Shown: positions 1 through 9,293, numbered from the stretch's first letter. The stretch is 64,000 nucleotides of DNA from Streptomyces griseoviridis (GCF_005222485.1 NZ_CP029078.1:2570001-2634000); one strand, 5' to 3'. Program-made: numbers and translations. The notes: a model not told the origin generated them from the sequence alone.

Positions 1-112
1 ACCCTATCCAACGGCGGCCTGGCGGCCGGGCCTGGCACGTCGTGTGGCACGCTCGCAGTCGGGCGGGACATCATGTTCCCCTCAAGACGGGACGCGGACG
101 GCAGGGGATCAC

Positions 113-1342
113 GTGAAGACGACGGCGCGGCCACCGGTGTGGCTGCTGGGGACCTGGGGTGCGACCCGCCTCCTGCTGCTGTTGTTCGTCTTCAAGGTGT
201 GGGTCTTCCCGGGACCTGACGTCACCAGTGACGTCTCCGTCATCTACCAGGGCTGGTTCGAGGTGCTGCGCACCGGTTCCTTCCCGCTGGACGACGTGAC
301 GTGGCAGTACCCGCCGGCCGCCGCCCTCGCGATCCTCTCCCCCGGCCTGCTGCCGTTCCTCGACTACGCGCACGCCTTCTTCGTGCTGGCCTTCGCCGCC
401 GACCTGGCCGCCTTCGCGCTGCTCGGCTGGGCGGGCGGGCGCCCCGGCAGGTCCCCGCGCGGCGCCTGGGTGTGGGTGGTGGGCGTACCGCTGCTCGGCC
501 CGACCGTCTACGCCCGCTACGACGTGATGGTCACCGCCGTCGCGGTCGCCGCGCTGCTCGCCGGGGCCCGGCACCCGCGAGTCATGGGCGCGCTGATCGG
601 CCTCGGCGCGATGCTGAAGGTGTGGCCCGCGCTGCTGCTGGTCGGGGTGCGCCGGTGGACCGTGTGGCTGGCGGCGCTGGTGAGTGTCGCCGGGCTCGCC
701 GCGCTGTTCGCGGTGTCGATGCCGGGCGCGTTCGCGTTCCTGACCTTCCAGCGCGACCGGGGCACCGAGGTGGAGTCGCTCGGCTCGCTGGTCTTCCACA
801 TCGCCAGGCACCACGGCTGGGGCGGGCAGGTGCTGCTGAACTACGGCTCGGTGGAGTTCGTCGGCCCGTACGTGGGTCTGGTGAGCACGGCCGCCCTCTT
901 CCTGACCGGCATGGCGTTCGGCTGGCTGCTGCTGTGGCGGCTCGCGGCGACCCGGTTCGACGGGCGCACGGCGGCGGACGCGGCGTTCGTGGCGGTGCTG
1001 CTGTTCACCGTGACCAGCCGGGTGATCAGCCCGCAGTACCTGGTGTGGCTGATCGGCCTCGCCGCGGTCTGCGTCTGCTTCCGGGGCAGCCGGATGGGGG
1101 TGCCCGCGGTGCTGGTCCTGGCGGCGAGCGGGGTGACGCTGCTGGAGTTCCCGATCTGGTTCTCGCACGTCGTGCAGAGCGACACCCTCGGCGTCAGCCT
1201 GCTGGTGGTGCGCAACGGCCTGCTGGTCCTCGCCACGCTCGTCGCGGCCCGCACCCTGTGGCGGGCGACGGCCCGCCGCGACACCCCGGCCCGGCTGCCC
1301 GGCCAGGCGACCCGCGACAGGGAGTCGTCCGTCCCGTCCTGA
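113..1342 (+). CDS. GT87-family (DUF2029) integral membrane glycosyltransferase
   Basis: The protein is about 409 residues and almost entirely hydrophobic, with roughly ten predicted membrane segments. The conserved acidic/aromatic region near the N-terminus (DVSVIYQGWFEVL, then WQYPPAA) is typical of polyprenyl-phosphate-dependent mannosyltransferases of the GT87/DUF2029 family, which glycosylate lipids or envelope polymers on the outer face of the membrane. I chose the GTG at 113 because AGGGG sits five bases upstream; the open frame extends back to 44 without a good ribosome-binding site. The gene converges on a lipoprotein gene whose stop lies only a few bases away. The substrate cannot be deduced. 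Family call is inferred from composition and motif spacing. Confidence 0.7.
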   Translation: MKTTARPPVWLLGTWGATRLLLLLFVFKVWVFPGPDVTSDVSVIYQGWFEVLRTGSFPLDDVTWQYPPAAALAILSPGLLPFLDYAHAFFVLAFAADLAAFALLGWAGGRPGRSPRGAWVWVVGVPLLGPTVYARYDVMVTAVAVAALLAGARHPRVMGALIGLGAMLKVWPALLLVGVRRWTVWLAALVSVAGLAALFAVSMPGAFAFLTFQRDRGTEVESLGSLVFHIARHHGWGGQVLLNYGSVEFVGPYVGLVSTAALFLTGMAFGWLLLWRLAATRFDGRTAADAAFVAVLLFTVTSRVISPQYLVWLIGLAAVCVCFRGSRMGVPAVLVLAASGVTLLEFPIWFSHVVQSDTLGVSLLVVRNGLLVLATLVAARTLWRATARRDTPARLPGQATRDRESSVPS

Positions 1343-1346
1343 ACGG

Positions 1347-2537
1347 TCAGCCGAACTGTTCGTCCAGGTAGTCGCGCCACCGCTCGGTGAATTCCTCCGG
1401 GGTGGTGCCGAGGGTCCGGCGCAGCGCGTCCGCCACCGAGCCCGACCGGCCGCGGTGGTCGCCCACCGCCCGGTAGAACCGGCCGAGCCGCTCCTCGCCC
1501 CACTCGTCCGCGATCATCCGGCAGGCCAGCCAGCCGCCCTCGTAGGCCCGCGCCAGCTCCGTCGCGTCCCGGCCGAACCCGAAGTCCTCGTCGGTCGGCA
1601 GCGCCTTCGGCAGGTCGCCCTCGGCCACCGCGCGCGCCAGCTCGGGCGCCGCCTGCCGCGGGGTGCGGCCGGTGCCGCGGTAGCCGACCCAGTCCGCGTA
1701 CCCCTCGGACAGCCAGAGCGGGGTGGCGGAGCTGGTGTGGGCGCGGCTGGCGACATGGGTCGTCTCATGGGTGAGGACGACCTGTCTGCCGAGGTCGCCG
1801 AGGACGGCGTACGCCTCCGGGTTGACGATGACGCGGTCGGCCGGCGCCTTCGCCGCGCCGCCCACCTCGCCGGTGGTGACGGCCGCGATGCCCCGGTAGG
1901 CGGAGGCGGGCGTGCCCAGGAGCCCCGCCATGCCCTTCAGCGTCCCGGGGACCAGCACCATGACGTGGGCGGCCCAGCCGCTCCCCCAGGCCGCGGAGAC
2001 GGCCGGTACGGCCCGGTCGGCGAGGTGCGCGTAGGAGCGCAGCGCGGCCTGCGGCTGCCCGACGCCGAGCACCAGGGCGTGCGCCCCGCGCACCGCCGTC
2101 ACCCGGCCCTGGTCCCAGAGCTGCTGGGGCGTCTTCGCGGCGGGCCGGTCGGCGTCCACGGACCACTGCCCGTCGGCCCGCCTGGAGAGGGCGAGGGCGC
2201 GGCGCACGGTGACCGGGGCGGTGTCGTAGCCGCGCACCCGGTAGCTGAGTTCGGCGTCGGCGGTGGCGTCGTCGCCCGAGCCGTGCACCGAGGTCACCCG
2301 GTACGACCAGGCGGCCAGCGGCACCGCGCGCACGTTCTCGAACCAGCCGAGCGTGCCGGTGGCCAGGAAGGCGGCCCTGTCCCCGGCGAGGACGGCGGCG
2401 GCCCGCCGGTCGAGGACCCGCTGGAGCCGCGCGGTGTCGGGGCTCCCGGTGCGCTGCCCGCCGCACGACACCAGACCGGCGAGCAGCAGCGCGAGAAGCA
2501 CCGCCGCCCTCGTCGACCCGCGCCCACGACCAGCCAC
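1347..2537 (-). CDS. Secreted lipoprotein with gluzincin-type HExxH peptidase domain
   Basis: About 396 residues. A hydrophobic signal segment ends in the lipobox L-V-S-C (Cys about residue 25), so the product should be lipid-anchored outside the cell. The C-terminal half contains LTHETTHVAS, an HExxH zinc motif, followed by LSEGYADWVGY with the downstream Glu expected as third zinc ligand in gluzincins (peptidase MA-like). The N-terminal half resembles a small NTF2-like fold region. The GTG at 2537 is chosen because the open frame upstream runs into the neighbouring NlpC/P60 gene and because it gives a clean signal peptide. A hydrolase role is inferred from the motif; the substrate is unknown. 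Confidence 0.72.
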   Translation of the reverse strand: MAGRGRGSTRAAVLLALLLAGLVSCGGQRTGSPDTARLQRVLDRRAAAVLAGDRAAFLATGTLGWFENVRAVPLAAWSYRVTSVHGSGDDATADAELSYRVRGYDTAPVTVRRALALSRRADGQWSVDADRPAAKTPQQLWDQGRVTAVRGAHALVLGVGQPQAALRSYAHLADRAVPAVSAAWGSGWAAHVMVLVPGTLKGMAGLLGTPASAYRGIAAVTTGEVGGAAKAPADRVIVNPEAYAVLGDLGRQVVLTHETTHVASRAHTSSATPLWLSEGYADWVGYRGTGRTPRQAAPELARAVAEGDLPKALPTDEDFGFGRDATELARAYEGGWLACRMIADEWGEERLGRFYRAVGDHRGRSGSVADALRRTLGTTPEEFTERWRDYLDEQFG

Positions 2538-2569
2538 GTCCCGATCGTACGGGCAGCGGCGCGGGGAGG

Positions 2570-3592
2570 TCAGACCCGCGTGATCGAGGAGATCGGCATC
2601 ATGCCGACCCGGTCGTAGCGGACCGGGGCGCCCGGGTAGGGCGCGTGGATGACCTGGCCGTTGCCCACGTACATCGCGACATGGCTGGCGTCGGCGCGGT
2701 AGGTGATCAGGTCGCCGGGGCGGGCCTGGGAGAGCGGGACGTGCTGCCCGGCGGACCGCTGCTCCTGCGAGGTGCGCGGCAGGGCGACGCCGGCCCGCGC
2801 GTACGACCACTGCATCAGGCCCGAGCAGTCGAACCCGGAGGGGCCGTTGGCGCCCCACACGTACGGTCTGCCGAGGGCGGAGCGGGCGGCGGCGACGGCG
2901 GCCGCGGCGCGCGCCGAGGGGGCGGCGGCGCCGCCGAGGGAGGGGAACCCGAGGCTGTCGCGGGTGGAGCGGGAGGCGCGGTCGTAGGCGGCGCGTTCGG
3001 CGTGCGGCAGGGAGGCGAGGAGCCGGCGGGCGGTGGCGAGCTTCCTCTCGACGGTCCGCTTGTGGGCGGCCACGGCCTTGCGGCTGCGGTCGAGTTCGGC
3101 GAGGCTCCCGAGGGCCTCGGACCGCTCCTGGTCGAGTTCGCGCATCGCCGAGGTCAGGTCCCGCAGCCGGCCCGCCTCACGGGCGTTGATCCGGTCGAGG
3201 GCCGCCGCCTTGTCGAGGTAGTCGGCCGGGTCGTCGGAGAACAGCAGCGCGAGCGAGGGGTCCATGCCGCCGGAGCGGTACTGGGCGCCCGCCAGCGAAC
3301 CGAGCGTGTCCCGGAGGGAGTTGACGCGCTCCTGCTGCCTGGCGATGCGGTCCTGGGTGTCGGAGACCTCGCGGCGCAGCTCACCGGCGCGCTCGTCGGC
3401 CTTGTTGTAGGCCTCGGTCGCCTTCTCGGCGGCCGCGTAGAGCCGGTCGACCTCGGTCCTGGTGTCGGTGTGCGGCGCGGCGTCGGCGGGTGCCGCGCAG
3501 AGACCGGCGGCGGCGGCCGACAGGACGCACAGGGCGGTGCCGGCGCCCCGGTTGAACCCGGACGACGGTGCAAGGCGGCGATGGGAACCCAC
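2570..3592 (-). CDS. NlpC/P60 cell-wall endopeptidase, secreted, coiled-coil N-terminus (paralogue A)
   Basis: About 340 residues: signal peptide (cut near PADAAP), a long coiled coil (about 35-210), then an NlpC/P60 domain. The catalytic Cys is C256 in FDCSGL, with His in ASHVAMYVG and a third polar residue in VIHAP. The family cleaves D-Glu-mDAP bonds in peptidoglycan stems and the coiled coil probably restrains activity, as in mycobacterial RipA/RipC. The start is set at GTG 3592 (AAGGAG 11 bases upstream). It aligns with the paralogue, both proteins beginning V-[GA]-S-H-R-R. The upstream GTG at 3604 overlaps the Shine-Dalgarno itself. The same-direction paralogue lies just upstream. Confidence 0.88.
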   Translation of the reverse strand: MGSHRRLAPSSGFNRGAGTALCVLSAAAAGLCAAPADAAPHTDTRTEVDRLYAAAEKATEAYNKADERAGELRREVSDTQDRIARQQERVNSLRDTLGSLAGAQYRSGGMDPSLALLFSDDPADYLDKAAALDRINAREAGRLRDLTSAMRELDQERSEALGSLAELDRSRKAVAAHKRTVERKLATARRLLASLPHAERAAYDRASRSTRDSLGFPSLGGAAAPSARAAAAVAAARSALGRPYVWGANGPSGFDCSGLMQWSYARAGVALPRTSQEQRSAGQHVPLSQARPGDLITYRADASHVAMYVGNGQVIHAPYPGAPVRYDRVGMMPISSITRV

Positions 3593-3809
3593 GAGAAGCC
3601 GCACTCCTTCCGCTGGCGGACGAGGAACGCGGCAGACAGTAGCCCCGTGACAGGGGGTCGGCCAAAGACCGCCGTGCGCACAGACGGTGACGCCCCGCCT
3701 CTGACGCAGGTCATGGGCGGGGCGTGGGGTCAGCGAAGGCTCACCGGATTCGCCCGTTCGGGCGGTGTGTCGCCCGGATCCCGGGGGAGCCGGACGACCG
3801 GGAGGCGAC

Positions 3810-4844
3810 TCAGATGCGGACGCCGAACTGGAACGGCATGTTGCCGATCGACTCGTAGCGCACGACGGTGCCGGTGCGCGGGGCGTGCAGCACCTGGCCG
3901 TTGCCCGCGTAGAGGCCGACGTGGTGCTGGTCGCCGTAGAAGATCACCAGGTCGCCGACCTTGAGGTCGCTCGCGCTGTAGATCCGGGTGCCGGCGTTGG
4001 CCTGGGCCTGGGAGGTGCGCGGGATGGTGACGCCGGCCTGGGCGTAGGCCCAGGAGGTCAGGCCCGAGCAGTCGAAGGACGACGGGCCGGTGGCGCCGTA
4101 GACGTAGGCGCTGCCCAGCTTGGTCTGCGCGGCGGCGAACGCGGCGGAGGCGCGGCCCGAGGCGCTGGTCGCGTTGCCGAGGTCGACGCGGGTGGTGGAG
4201 GAGCGGCTGGCGCGCTCGTCGGCCGCGGCGAGCGCGGCACGCTCCGCCGCCGTCAGCGAGTTGAGCAGCTTCTGCGCCTCGGCGAGCTTGCCCTGGACTT
4301 CCTTCTTCTTCTTGCCCAGTTCGGTCCGGGTGGAGGCGAGGTCCTTGAGCTTGCCCGAGGCCTCGGAGCGCTCCTGGGCCAGCTCGCGCTGCTTCTCCTG
4401 GATCTTCTTCAGCGCCTCGACCTGCTGGCCGCTGAGCTGGTCGGCGGTGGACGCCTTGTCCAGGTAGTCCTCGGGGTCCGAGGACAGGAACAGCTGGAGC
4501 GAGGAGTCGATGGAGCCGGTGCGGTACTGGGCGGCCGCCGCGAGACCCATGGAGTCACGCAGCTCGTTGAGCTCCTCCTGGCCGCGGGCGACGTCGTCCT
4601 GGATGGTGGAGATCTCCTTCTGGAGCTTCTCCTGCTTCTCCTTGGCCCCGTTGTACTTCTCGGTGGCCTGCTCGGCCTGCTCGTAGAGCTTGTCGACCTT
4701 GGACTTGACCTCGTCCTTGCTCAGCTTCTCGCTGGGTGCCGCGTTGGCGGCCTGGGAACTGAGGGCGACAGCGGCGGCGGCTGCGGTGGTGAGCACAGTC
4801 ACACGAGCGCGGCTCGGCTGCTTCGGTCGACGATGGGACGCCAC
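3810..4844 (-). CDS. NlpC/P60 cell-wall endopeptidase, secreted, coiled-coil N-terminus (paralogue B)
   Basis: About 344 residues, a tandem paralogue of the gene at 2570-3592 with the same order: signal peptide (ANAAPS), Lys/Glu-rich coiled coil (about 40-210), linker, NlpC/P60 domain with Cys259 in FDCSGL, His in QHHVGLYAG and VLHAP. The coiled coil is more Lys-rich than in paralogue A. GTG 4844 is preceded by AAGGAG at nine bases; the longer frame starting at 4901 would place that ribosome-binding site inside the gene. About 205 bp separates the two paralogues, so they may be transcribed separately. The 259-bp upstream region to 5103 is comparatively A/T-rich and presumably holds the promoter; no c-di-AMP riboswitch motif was recognised there. 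Confidence 0.9.
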   Translation of the reverse strand: MASHRRPKQPSRARVTVLTTAAAAAVALSSQAANAAPSEKLSKDEVKSKVDKLYEQAEQATEKYNGAKEKQEKLQKEISTIQDDVARGQEELNELRDSMGLAAAAQYRTGSIDSSLQLFLSSDPEDYLDKASTADQLSGQQVEALKKIQEKQRELAQERSEASGKLKDLASTRTELGKKKKEVQGKLAEAQKLLNSLTAAERAALAAADERASRSSTTRVDLGNATSASGRASAAFAAAQTKLGSAYVYGATGPSSFDCSGLTSWAYAQAGVTIPRTSQAQANAGTRIYSASDLKVGDLVIFYGDQHHVGLYAGNGQVLHAPRTGTVVRYESIGNMPFQFGVRI

Positions 4845-5103
4845 GGACGCGGGCTCCTTCATGTGAGTGATCACCCGTTCGGAGGTTCGAGCCCAGACCA
4901 TAGTGATGTTCTTGTGATCAGTTCAAATCCTCGAGTGAAAAATGTCTGTCACCGACCGCATTCTTTACACTCAATTCACGTGCAGTGATGCTCGGTTGAC
5001 GCTACGTTGCGTCACGAAACCATCAATTCGGGCATTGAGCCTGTTCGTTGACGTTCGGGACAGCCACGGTGAACGGACACCGGAACGGGCGCCGCGACAG
5101 CGG

Positions 5104-6447
5104 TCAGATCAGCCGCTTCAGGAGCATCGCGGACGCGATCGGGCGGGCGCCCGCACGGGCCACCCCGTCGGCCACCTCACGGTCCGTCGAGGCCACGATG
5201 ACCGGACGCCCCGGCGGCTCCGCGCGCACCAGCTGGCGGATCAACTCGTCAGCCGTGACACCGGGTTTGGAGAACAGCACCCGCACCCCGCGCGGCGGCG
5301 CGAGCAGCACCGGGGCGAGCAGTTCGGCGCCGTCGAAGACACAGGTGACCTCGGCGCCGGTCTGCGCGGCGAGCTGGGAGAGCTGGCCGAGCAGCCGCAG
5401 CCGCTGCTTCTCCAGCGGCATCTGCGGATAGCCGGTCTTGGTGACGTTGTAGCCGTCGACCACCAAGTGCGCCTGGGGCAGGGCGAGAAGCTGGTCGAGA
5501 ACGGCCGGATCGTGCTCCGACAGGGCCCGCGCGGCGATGTCCTTCGGGGTCATCCGCCCCGGCTCGACGGCGTCCACGGTCTCCGCGGGGCGCACCGCGA
5601 CCGGCGGCAGCGCCAGCTCCCTGCGCAGCCCCTGGGCCGCGTCCAGCACGGTGTCGAGCAGCAGCCGCAGCCGCATGTCCTCGACGCTGCGCCCCTCGCG
5701 GGCGGCCTTGCGGGTGGCTTCGAGGGCCGCCTCCGCCTCGCCGAGCCGCGCCTTGAGGCGCCGGGTCTCGCTCTCCGCCGCGGACACCTGGGTCTGCCCC
5801 TCGGCGCGGGCGGCCTCGGTCTCGGTCCGCAGTCTGCGCAGGGCCGCCTCGCCGCGCTTGACGTCGCTGAGGGCGGCGCGGAGCTTGCGGTGCAGCGACT
5901 CCGCCTCCCGCCTGACCGCGTCGAGGTCGGCGCGCAGCCGCTCGGTCTCGGCCCGGGTGTGCTCCCGGGCGGCGGCCAACTCCTCGCGCAGCCGGTCCAG
6001 TTCGGCGCGGCTCTCCTCGTCGGCGCGTTCGGCGTGGGCCCGTTGGGCCTCCTCGCCCGCCGCCGTGACGAGCTTCACCCAGCCGGTGGGGCGCAGCACA
6101 TAGGCCGCGGCCGCCACGTCGAGCGGGTCCGCGGCCGGGGGCGGGGCGCCGGAGTCGAGGGCGCCGGCCAGTTCGGGCTGGGCCTCTCTGAGCCGTTCAC
6201 CGATACGCTGGCGGAACAGCGCGTCGGTCTCCAGCGCGGAGGCCATCGCGTTGCCCGCGAACTTGGCGCGGCGGCTCGGGGTGAACCGGGCGTACTGCCG
6301 CAGCTGCGCGGGCAGCTCGCCGACGGTCAGCCCGCCGAAGCCGTCCGAGGCGATCTGGACGACCCGTTTGCGCACGCCGTCGGGCAGCGGACGGTCGAGC
6401 ACCTCGGCGGCGCCGTCGCCCGGCGCCCCGCCCGTGGTCTCCACCAT
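5104..6447 (-). CDS. NYN-domain RNA-binding/nuclease-like protein (YacP type)
   Basis: 447 residues. The C-terminal third carries a PIN-like NYN domain: HLVVDGYNVTK with D331 near the start of the first strand, CVFDGAELL, and VIVASTDREVADG supply the acidic cluster used for metal binding in NYN/YacP ribonucleases. The middle (about 145-275) is a highly charged Glu/Arg/Ala coiled coil. The N-terminus (about 15-110) is a conserved helical region seen in actinobacterial homologues. YacP-type proteins act in rRNA/mRNA turnover. A zinc-ribbon protein gene lies about 40 bp upstream in the same direction and may be co-transcribed. The specific RNA target is unknown. Confidence 0.85.
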   Translation of the reverse strand: MVETTGGAPGDGAAEVLDRPLPDGVRKRVVQIASDGFGGLTVGELPAQLRQYARFTPSRRAKFAGNAMASALETDALFRQRIGERLREAQPELAGALDSGAPPPAADPLDVAAAAYVLRPTGWVKLVTAAGEEAQRAHAERADEESRAELDRLREELAAAREHTRAETERLRADLDAVRREAESLHRKLRAALSDVKRGEAALRRLRTETEAARAEGQTQVSAAESETRRLKARLGEAEAALEATRKAAREGRSVEDMRLRLLLDTVLDAAQGLRRELALPPVAVRPAETVDAVEPGRMTPKDIAARALSEHDPAVLDQLLALPQAHLVVDGYNVTKTGYPQMPLEKQRLRLLGQLSQLAAQTGAEVTCVFDGAELLAPVLLAPPRGVRVLFSKPGVTADELIRQLVRAEPPGRPVIVASTDREVADGVARAGARPIASAMLLKRLI

Positions 6448-6484
6448 CCGTCACACCCCTATGCCTGTGCGGGGCCCGCTCCTG

Positions 6485-6724
6485 TCAGGAGTCGGCGCCC
6501 GGCCTGTCCACTAGTTCCACCTGGTCCACCGCGTTGCACCACCGGCAGCGCACCGACTCGATGGTCTCACTGACCACCTCGCGCTCCTCGACCTTGGGCT
6601 CGCCCGCGAGGTCGAGGTGGACGTACTCCACGACCTTCGAGGAGCGGGTCACGTCGAAGCGGGTGAGGTTGCCGCAGAGCGTGCAGCGCCACCGCGTCGA
6701 GGCGGTCGGCAGGGGAACCGTCAT
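6485..6724 (-). CDS. Small zinc-ribbon protein
   Basis: 79 residues with two CxxC knuckles, WRCTLCGN near residue 13 and VRCRWCNAV near residue 59, the spacing of a treble-clef or zinc-ribbon fold. The segment between is acidic and predicted to form strands. It lies directly upstream of the NYN-domain gene in the same direction, so it could assist an RNA-related function, but that is inference only. Conserved short proteins of this kind are common next to yacP-like genes in streptomycetes. No enzymatic motif is present. Confidence 0.8.
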   Translation of the reverse strand: MTVPLPTASTRWRCTLCGNLTRFDVTRSSKVVEYVHLDLAGEPKVEEREVVSETIESVRCRWCNAVDQVELVDRPGADS

Positions 6725-6881
6725 CGTGGCGTGTTCACTTTCCTTCTAGTGTCCGTGACGCGCCAGCTTCCCTGGAGCGTGTGGCGGTAACCCTACGGCC
6801 TGCCGGACGGTCGCCGCCCGCCCGTCCACGGCGGCGAGGCGGTCAGGTCCCGTGCGTCCCGTTACGTCATGCTCTGTAGTC

Positions 6882-7625
6882 ATGACCAGCAACTGGAGCA
6901 CGACGGTCGGCAGGGCGGCCGGCCTGGCCCGCAGGCCCTCGGCACCGGTCACCCACGGGCTGATCGCCCTGTGCTGTCTGACCTTCGCGATCAGCCCCGC
7001 GTCGGGCCTGAACCCCGGCTACGGCTCGGGGGAGACCCTGCTCGCGGCCCAGCAGGAGTACTTCCACCACTGGGGCGTCGTACCAGCACAGTTGTTCGAC
7101 TGGTCCCCCAGGGGAGCGCTCACCCCGGCCACGGCGCTCTTCGTCCACGGCAGCTGGGTGCATCTGCTCGGCAACATGCTGTTCCTCTACGTCTTCGGGG
7201 CGATGACCGAGGAACGCATGGGCCGCCTGCGCTTCACCCTCTTCTACCTCTGCTCCGGCGCCCTCGCCCTGCTCGGCTACGCCGTCGCCAACGCCTCTTC
7301 GCAGCAGTCGCTGGTCGGCGCGTCCGGGGCGATCTCGGCGGTCCTGGGCGCGTTCCTCTTCCTCTTCCCCCGCGCCCGGGTCACCAGTCTGCTGCCGTTC
7401 CTCTTCTTCCTGCCGCTGCGCTTCCCCGCCTGGCTCGTGCTGCCGTTCTGGGCGGCCCTGCAATGGCTGGCGGCGGGCCGGGCCACGGAGGGCCCGGGGG
7501 TGGCCTACCTGGCCCACCTGGTGGGGTTCGGGCTCGGGTTCCTCTACGCGTGGGTGGCCTTCGGCCGGACGACTAGAGTGAGGGCCGCCCCAGCTCCGGC
7601 CCCCGAGGGAGAGAACCAGCCGTGA
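6882..7625 (+). CDS. Rhomboid-family intramembrane serine protease
   Basis: About 247 residues with six or so membrane segments. Diagnostic rhomboid motifs are in order: HGSWVHLLGNMLFL (helix 2 loop), the catalytic serine in GASGAI, and the catalytic histidine in AHLVGF. It cleaves transmembrane substrates inside the bilayer. I prefer ATG 6882 (MTSNW...) over an upstream frame start at 6852, which would add a polar N-terminal extension. The stop codon overlaps the GTG of the next gene (GTGA), so the pair is probably translationally coupled. Substrates are not predictable from the sequence. Confidence 0.88.
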   Translation: MTSNWSTTVGRAAGLARRPSAPVTHGLIALCCLTFAISPASGLNPGYGSGETLLAAQQEYFHHWGVVPAQLFDWSPRGALTPATALFVHGSWVHLLGNMLFLYVFGAMTEERMGRLRFTLFYLCSGALALLGYAVANASSQQSLVGASGAISAVLGAFLFLFPRARVTSLLPFLFFLPLRFPAWLVLPFWAALQWLAAGRATEGPGVAYLAHLVGFGLGFLYAWVAFGRTTRVRAAPAPAPEGENQP

Positions 7626-7903
7626 TCACCGCGATCGTCCTCATCAAGACCAGCGTGGACCGGATCCCCGAGATCGCGGAGTCGATCGCGGCGCTCGATT
7701 CGGTGAGCGAGGTGTTCTCCGTGACCGGCACCTACGACCTGATCGCGATGGTGCGGGTGAGCCGGCACGAGGACCTCGCGGAGGTCATCCCCGGCCGGAT
7801 CAGCAAGATCCCGGGCGTCGAGGGCACGGACACGCACGTCGCCTTCCGCACCTACTCGCAGCACGACCTGGAGGCCGCCTTCGCCATCGGTCTCGACTCC
7901 TGA
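7622..7903 (+). CDS. Lrp/AsnC ligand-binding (RAM) domain protein
   Basis: 93 residues consisting of only the C-terminal effector-binding/oligomerisation domain of the Lrp/AsnC family; the DNA-binding helix-turn-helix is absent. The VTGTYDLIAMVRV segment and the VEGTDTHVAF region match the family's central strands. Such stand-alone RAM proteins bind amino acids and can form mixed oligomers with full-length Lrp proteins. GTG 7622 overlaps the rhomboid stop by four bases and is preceded by GAGGGAGAG. Converges on the class V aminotransferase gene 25 bp away. Confidence 0.88.
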   Translation: MITAIVLIKTSVDRIPEIAESIAALDSVSEVFSVTGTYDLIAMVRVSRHEDLAEVIPGRISKIPGVEGTDTHVAFRTYSQHDLEAAFAIGLDS

Positions 7904-7928
7904 CGGGCGGCCTCCGGGGCGCCGGGCG

Positions 7929-9293
7929 TCAGCCCAGCGCGGGCACGCAGCGGCCGTTCTCCGTGCGGTAGTTCCAGCGCGCGCCGTCCGCCACCAGCTC
8001 CCGCACCGCGGTCACGAACCGTTCGATGTGCTCGTCGGGGGTGCCCGCGCCGAAGCTCACCCGGATCGCGTTCAGGGACTTCTCCCCCGGCGCCGCCTCG
8101 GGGGCACCGCACTCGCCCTGCGCCTCGGGGGCGCTGTCCAGCAGGGTGCGGACCAGCGGGTGGGCGCAGAACAGGCCGTCGCGGACGCCGATGCCGTACT
8201 CGGCGGAGAGCGCCGCGGCGAAGTGGGAGCTGTTCCAGCCGTCGACGACGAAGGAGATCACCCCGACCCGCGGCGCGTCGTCGCCGAACAGGGAGAGCAC
8301 CCGCACCTCCGGAACCTCCGCGAGCCCGGCCCTGACGGTCTCCACGAGGTGCTGCTCGCGGGCGACCAGGGTGTCGAAGCCGGCCTCGGTGAGCGCCTTG
8401 CAGGCGGCGGCGATGGAGTAGGCGCCGATCACGTTCGGCGAGCCGGCCTCGTGCCGGGCGGCGGTCTCGTGCCACTCCACGTCCACGCCGCCGTCCTCGC
8501 GCCGGGTGACCTTGCGGCTGGCGCCGCCGCCCGCGAGGTAGGGCTCGGCGGCGGTCAGCCAGTCGGCGCGGCCGGCGAGGACGCCCGAGCCGAACGGCGC
8601 GTACAGCTTGTGCCCGGAGAAGGCGACCCAGTCGACGTCGAGGTCCCGCACGGAGACCGGGTGGTGCGGGGCGAGCTGGGCGGCGTCCAGGACGATCCGG
8701 GCGCCGTGCGCGTGCGCGGCGGCGGCCAGCTCCCGCACCGGCCACAGCTCGCCGGTGACGTTCGACGCGCCGGTGACGCAGACCAGGGCAGGGCCGTGCG
8801 GGTCGCGCGCGGCGAGCGCCCGCTCCAGCGTCTGGACGGCCTGGCGCGGGGTGCGCGGCGCGTCCAGGTAGCTGACCCGGGCGTCCTTCCAGGGCAGCAG
8901 CGAGGCGTGGTGCTCGGTCTCGAAGACGAAGACCTGGCAGCCGTCGGGGAGGGCGGCGGCCAGCAGGTTCAGCGAGTCGGTGGTGGAGCGGGTGAAGACC
9001 AGCTGGTCGTCGGCGCGGCAGTCGAGGAACTCGGCGACGGTCCTGCGGGCGTTCTCGAAGAGGTCGGTGGAGAGCTGCGAGAGGTACCCGGCACCCCGGT
9101 GGACGCTGCCGTAGTAGGGGGCGTAGGCGGCCACGTCGTCCCAGACCCGCTGGAGGGCGGGGGCGCTCGCGGCGTAGTCGAGGGCCGCGTAGCCGACCTC
9201 GCCCCCGGTGACGAGCGGAACGGTGACGTCCCGGCCGAGCACCGGCAGCGGAGCGCAGACGGCCTGGTCGGCGGCAGGGGTGGTGACAGACAT
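7929..9293 (-). CDS. Class V PLP-dependent aminotransferase / cysteine desulfurase-like enzyme under SAM-IV control
   Basis: 454 residues of fold-type I, class V. PLP-binding features are visible: TGASNVTGELWPV, VLDAAQLAPHHPV (Asp/Gln contacting the cofactor), and the Schiff-base Lys in FSGHKLYAPFG. A Cys in RDGLFCAHPLV lies where cysteine desulfurases carry their active-site Cys, so a sulfur-mobilising or C-S lyase reaction is plausible. The leader contains a SAM-IV riboswitch (9448-9595), so expression should fall when S-adenosylmethionine is plentiful, tying the enzyme to methionine/sulfur metabolism. ATG 9293 is preceded by GGGAG at six bases. The exact substrate is not known; class V family membership is secure. 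Confidence 0.88.
   Translation of the reverse strand: MSVTTPAADQAVCAPLPVLGRDVTVPLVTGGEVGYAALDYAASAPALQRVWDDVAAYAPYYGSVHRGAGYLSQLSTDLFENARRTVAEFLDCRADDQLVFTRSTTDSLNLLAAALPDGCQVFVFETEHHASLLPWKDARVSYLDAPRTPRQAVQTLERALAARDPHGPALVCVTGASNVTGELWPVRELAAAAHAHGARIVLDAAQLAPHHPVSVRDLDVDWVAFSGHKLYAPFGSGVLAGRADWLTAAEPYLAGGGASRKVTRREDGGVDVEWHETAARHEAGSPNVIGAYSIAAACKALTEAGFDTLVAREQHLVETVRAGLAEVPEVRVLSLFGDDAPRVGVISFVVDGWNSSHFAAALSAEYGIGVRDGLFCAHPLVRTLLDSAPEAQGECGAPEAAPGEKSLNAIRVSFGAGTPDEHIERFVTAVRELVADGARWNYRTENGRCVPALG

Noticed and set aside
71..1168. Antisense open frame opposite the GT87 gene
   Set aside because: Encodes His/Arg/Gln-rich low-complexity sequence with no motif; a shadow of the real gene.
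4845..5103. Possible c-di-AMP (ydaO) riboswitch upstream of NlpC/P60 paralogue B
   Set aside because: Such switches precede some streptomycete wall hydrolases, but the conserved motifs are not present here.
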